Shown in pieces: positions 61,922 to 64,000 of a DNA stretch of 64,000 nucleotides (its first letter is position 1; each line of letters begins with the position of its first letter). The stretch spans positions 4,154,001-4,218,000 of the forward strand of contig CAWKPF010000002.1 in the NCBI GenBank assembly GCA_963851415.1, written 5' to 3'. The position numbers and the translations under genes are program-made. Source of the stretch: CAWKPF01 sp963851415. Lineage in GTDB: Bacteria > Acidobacteriota > Thermoanaerobaculia > Multivoradales > Multivoraceae. Under the pieces are notes generated by a model, which worked only from the letters and a program-made list of their open reading frames with translations, made no database searches and was not told the origin of the DNA.

Positions 61922-63634
61922 TCAGGGCTTCTCGAGCCGCGCCTCGATCTGGAGCAGGCGCTGCTCCAGTTGCTTCGATGCGCGCGTCTCGCTCGTCGAC
62001 CTCGGCCTGGAGTCCCTTGATCGCGGCGAGGGCGACGGCGGCCAGGTCGCCCGGCGCAATGTGCTGAGCGTCCGCGCCGAGCCCGAACGTCTCGTAGAAG
62101 TCCTCGGCCATCGGCCCAGTGGACGCTGCGGTCTTCGTCCTGCTTGTAGGTCCACCTCGACCAGGGGAGGGCCGCCACTGTCGAGAGGATGTCGAGGCGC
62201 GACACCGAAGCCACGACGTCCTTGATGGCGCGGCTCGAGCCCTGGCGTCAGGGTCCCGGCAATCGCCAGGTCTCCGTTGGTGGCGAGGTCGAAGACCGCG
62301 CTCCCCGGGACCCATCCGGACTCGTCCGTTCTCGATGATCTCCATCTCCGGGCCGCCGCTCTGGTCACGGGACACCGAGAAGCTGCCGCTGTTCAGCACC
62401 GCGAAGTTCCAGCGACGGGCGTTGGCGGTGTCGACGAGGGCGAACTGGACACCGCCGGCGCTGTTCTCGAGCTTCAGCAGAGTGCGCTTTTCCGAGGCGG
62501 CGTTGGTCTCCTTGACCAACATCGAGGCAGTTCCGTCGCTGCGCTGCACGTGGAGACTCGCGGCCGGGGTGGTAACGCCCATACCGATGCCGGCCGTGCC
62601 CGACGTGAGACTGCTGGTCGGGGCACCGGGACGGATACGCAACGGCAGCCTGCTGCCGTTGGTGACGTCGCGGACGAAGAAGTTGGTCTCGTTGCCGGCG
62701 ACGTCCCAGGTCTGCGGGTGAAGCCGGAAGAGCCGTCCTGCTCGAGGCGCAGGGTCGGGGTGTCGCCGTCCACGATGTGGACCTCGACCACCGGGGTCGA
62801 GGTGCCGAAGCCGACGCGTCCGCCGTCGTCGACGTAGAGCGAGTGCGACGGCGCGCTGGCCTCGATGGTGAACGGCGTGCGGCCGCCGCGTCGATGTCGT
62901 CGATCGAGAACTTGTTGGCACCGCCGTTGGCGGAGTCGTTGGCGGTGAGCTGCCAGTCGTTGCTCGGGAAGCTGGCGGAGTTGCTGGTGTCGTCGAACTT
63001 GATGCGGAGGTTGTTCTCCTTCAGGCGGATGGTGTCGAAGCCGAAGCTCTCGCCGTTGACGCAGTCGAAGCCGATGCAGGCGCTGCCGTCGACGATCAGG
63101 TCGTCGTTGATCACCTGGTCGCGCGTCGGTCGTCTGCGTCGGACGCTCCGGCCTTGGTGATCAGCGCTCGTGACGGTGTCGACTCGGGCTCGTCGGTCGG
63201 TGCGAGAAACGCCCCGTCTCTCAGGGAGAACACGCCGCTCGCCACGGCATCTTCACTGTCGTTGCGATGCGCGACGGCCGGTCCGCGCCGTCGGCTGTCT
63301 CGTCCTCTCGATCAGGCCCCCCTGGTCGAACGTTCCCTTCTCGAACGACAGCTCCCAGTTGTAGGCGCCGTCGATCTCGTCCCGTGCGCCGGGGAGAGCT
63401 CGATGAAGTCCTCGACACCGAGGGTGACGGTGTCCGCGGGCTCGATCCGACGCTCGATGGTGCCGCCGGTCCCGAGATCCGGAGTACGGCGCCGCCGTGG
63501 TCGTTCGAGGTCGTCCAGGTCACGCTGGCAGCGGTGGCGTCGAAGCGGGTCACGGGGGTCTGGGCGCTGACCATGGCAACCGACAGGAGTGCCAGCGCAG
63601 GGACGAAGAGTGGACAACGGAGGCACTTGGTCAT
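61922..63634 (-). pseudogene. Peptidase-S74-type tail/fibre protein, multiple frameshifts
   Basis: The ATG at 63634 has AAGGAG nine bases before it and a signal peptide ('FVPALALLSVAMVSAQT'). Pieces in different frames join into one protein: 'VTLGVEDFIELSPAHGTR', 'SACIGFDCVNGESFGFDTIR', 'DGDTPTLRLEQDGSSGFT', 'NETNFFVRDVTNGSRLPLRI', 'SVSRLDILSTVAALP' and a C-terminal 'MAEDFYETFGLGADAQHI' plus a coiled coil ending 'LLQIEARLEKP'. The last part is the S74 intramolecular chaperone domain of tail-fibre and some bacterial surface proteins. At least eight frame changes are needed. The repeated beta-helical parts are typical of secreted fibrous proteins. Confidence 0.75.
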
Positions 63635-63893
63635 GAATCTTTGCTCCTTGGGTCGAGAGGGAACGCGCGGGGAACCACGGTTTGCCGTGAGATTGGTAAA
63701 TCTAGCAATAATTGTTCCAAATGTAGAGTTTTTATAGAATTAGTAGTTTCAGATGTGGAGAAACACTCAGGAGCGTGGACCCCCGGCGCACCGGGTGCTA
63801 AGAATCCGGAGAGATATCGAGTCCAGGAGTCAGAAAATGTCACACGCGCCCGATAAATTTGAGTATCGGAATGTTTCGAAGTATTGTCTCGGG
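63635..63893. other. AT-rich divergent intergenic region
   Basis: 259 bases between the S74 gene and a plus-strand gene at the window edge. The 63690-63750 part is much more AT-rich than the surroundings and should hold promoters for both. No clear -10/-35 pair or RNA gene was identified. Confidence 0.4.
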
Positions 63894-64000
63894 ATGGCCA
63901 CTCCTGTGCTCCTTCGCTCGCGAATCTGCCTCCTTCTGGCACTGGCCCCGTCCTGGCTCGGGGCCCAGACCACGGTGCCGACCACCGTCTCGGTGTTCGA
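63894..64000 (+). CDS. Start of an exported protein, cut by the window edge
   Basis: The ATG at 63894 opens a signal peptide ('RSRICLLLALAPSWLGAQT') and continues to the last base, so at least 35 residues are coded here. The mature part begins 'TTVPTTVSVF'. Nothing more can be said. An overlapping reading frame from ATG 63872 gives no signal peptide and is less likely. Confidence 0.5.
   Translation, partial: MATPVLLRSRICLLLALAPSWLGAQTTVPTTVSVF

Noticed and set aside
1..64000. CRISPR arrays, tRNA or rRNA genes, insertion sequences and prophage
   Set aside because: No regularly spaced repeats, cloverleaf-like sequence, rRNA segment, transposase or integrase was recognised. The S74 protein alone does not make a prophage.

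Overview
The window is GC-rich bacterial chromosome with dense coding, short intergenic gaps and many ATGA/GTGA stop-start overlaps. No rRNA, tRNA, CRISPR array or insertion sequence was recognised. The gene mix fits a Gram-negative, deep-branching lineage. It includes an Rnf complex with pyruvate:ferredoxin oxidoreductase, ImuA/ImuB, a DUF1800/DUF1501 pair, a PilY1-like pilus protein and a peptidase-S74 tail protein. My best guess is Acidobacteriota (Thermoanaerobaculia-like). That is inference from gene content, not a database result.

Layout. 0-13.5 kb: end of a PilY1-like gene, the imuA-imuB mutagenesis pair, divergent class II ribonucleotide reductase (nrdJ) with NrdR-like boxes, a two-domain polyphosphate kinase 2, a cystathionine-beta-synthase-like enzyme, a secreted M1 peptidase and a membrane GAF protein. 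13.6-17 kb: an outer-membrane barrel of unknown function and a CocE-type hydrolase. 17-28.6 kb, minus strand: one operon rnfB-nifJ-rnfC-rnfD-rnfG-rnfE-rnfA, then a small Cys-rich membrane protein and an FNR-type reductase. Pyruvate oxidation, ferredoxin and NAD(P) are linked physically here: PFOR would reduce ferredoxin, Rnf would couple ferredoxin and NAD(H) to ion transport, and the FNR could exchange with NADP(H).

28.8-44.7 kb: housekeeping and membrane genes (MFS, paired four-helix membrane proteins, citrate synthase, a frame-disrupted folE, SDR, cysteine synthase, dCMP deaminase, thiolase, YfhO-like protein, MpaB-type oxygenase) and a GntR-ABC transporter operon. The GntR promoter looks leaderless and self-regulated. 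44.8-58.4 kb: an ArsM-like methyltransferase, a DUF4136 protein, a periplasmic PheC-like/AroQ fusion, a second methyltransferase, an FAD hydroxylase with a metallo-beta-lactamase-fold partner, an N-acyl-D-amino-acid deacylase-like lipoprotein, a rhomboid protease and a WbaP-type sugar transferase. 58.5-63.6 kb: DUF1501, DUF1800 and peptidase-S74 genes, all broken by many frameshifts, so either decayed or poorly sequenced.

The most striking observation is the methyltransferase at 44852-45730. It has an in-frame TGA where ArsM-like enzymes carry a conserved cysteine. Directly after the TGA is a perfect 7-bp stem-loop that meets the published criteria for a bacterial SECIS element. I read it as a selenoprotein.
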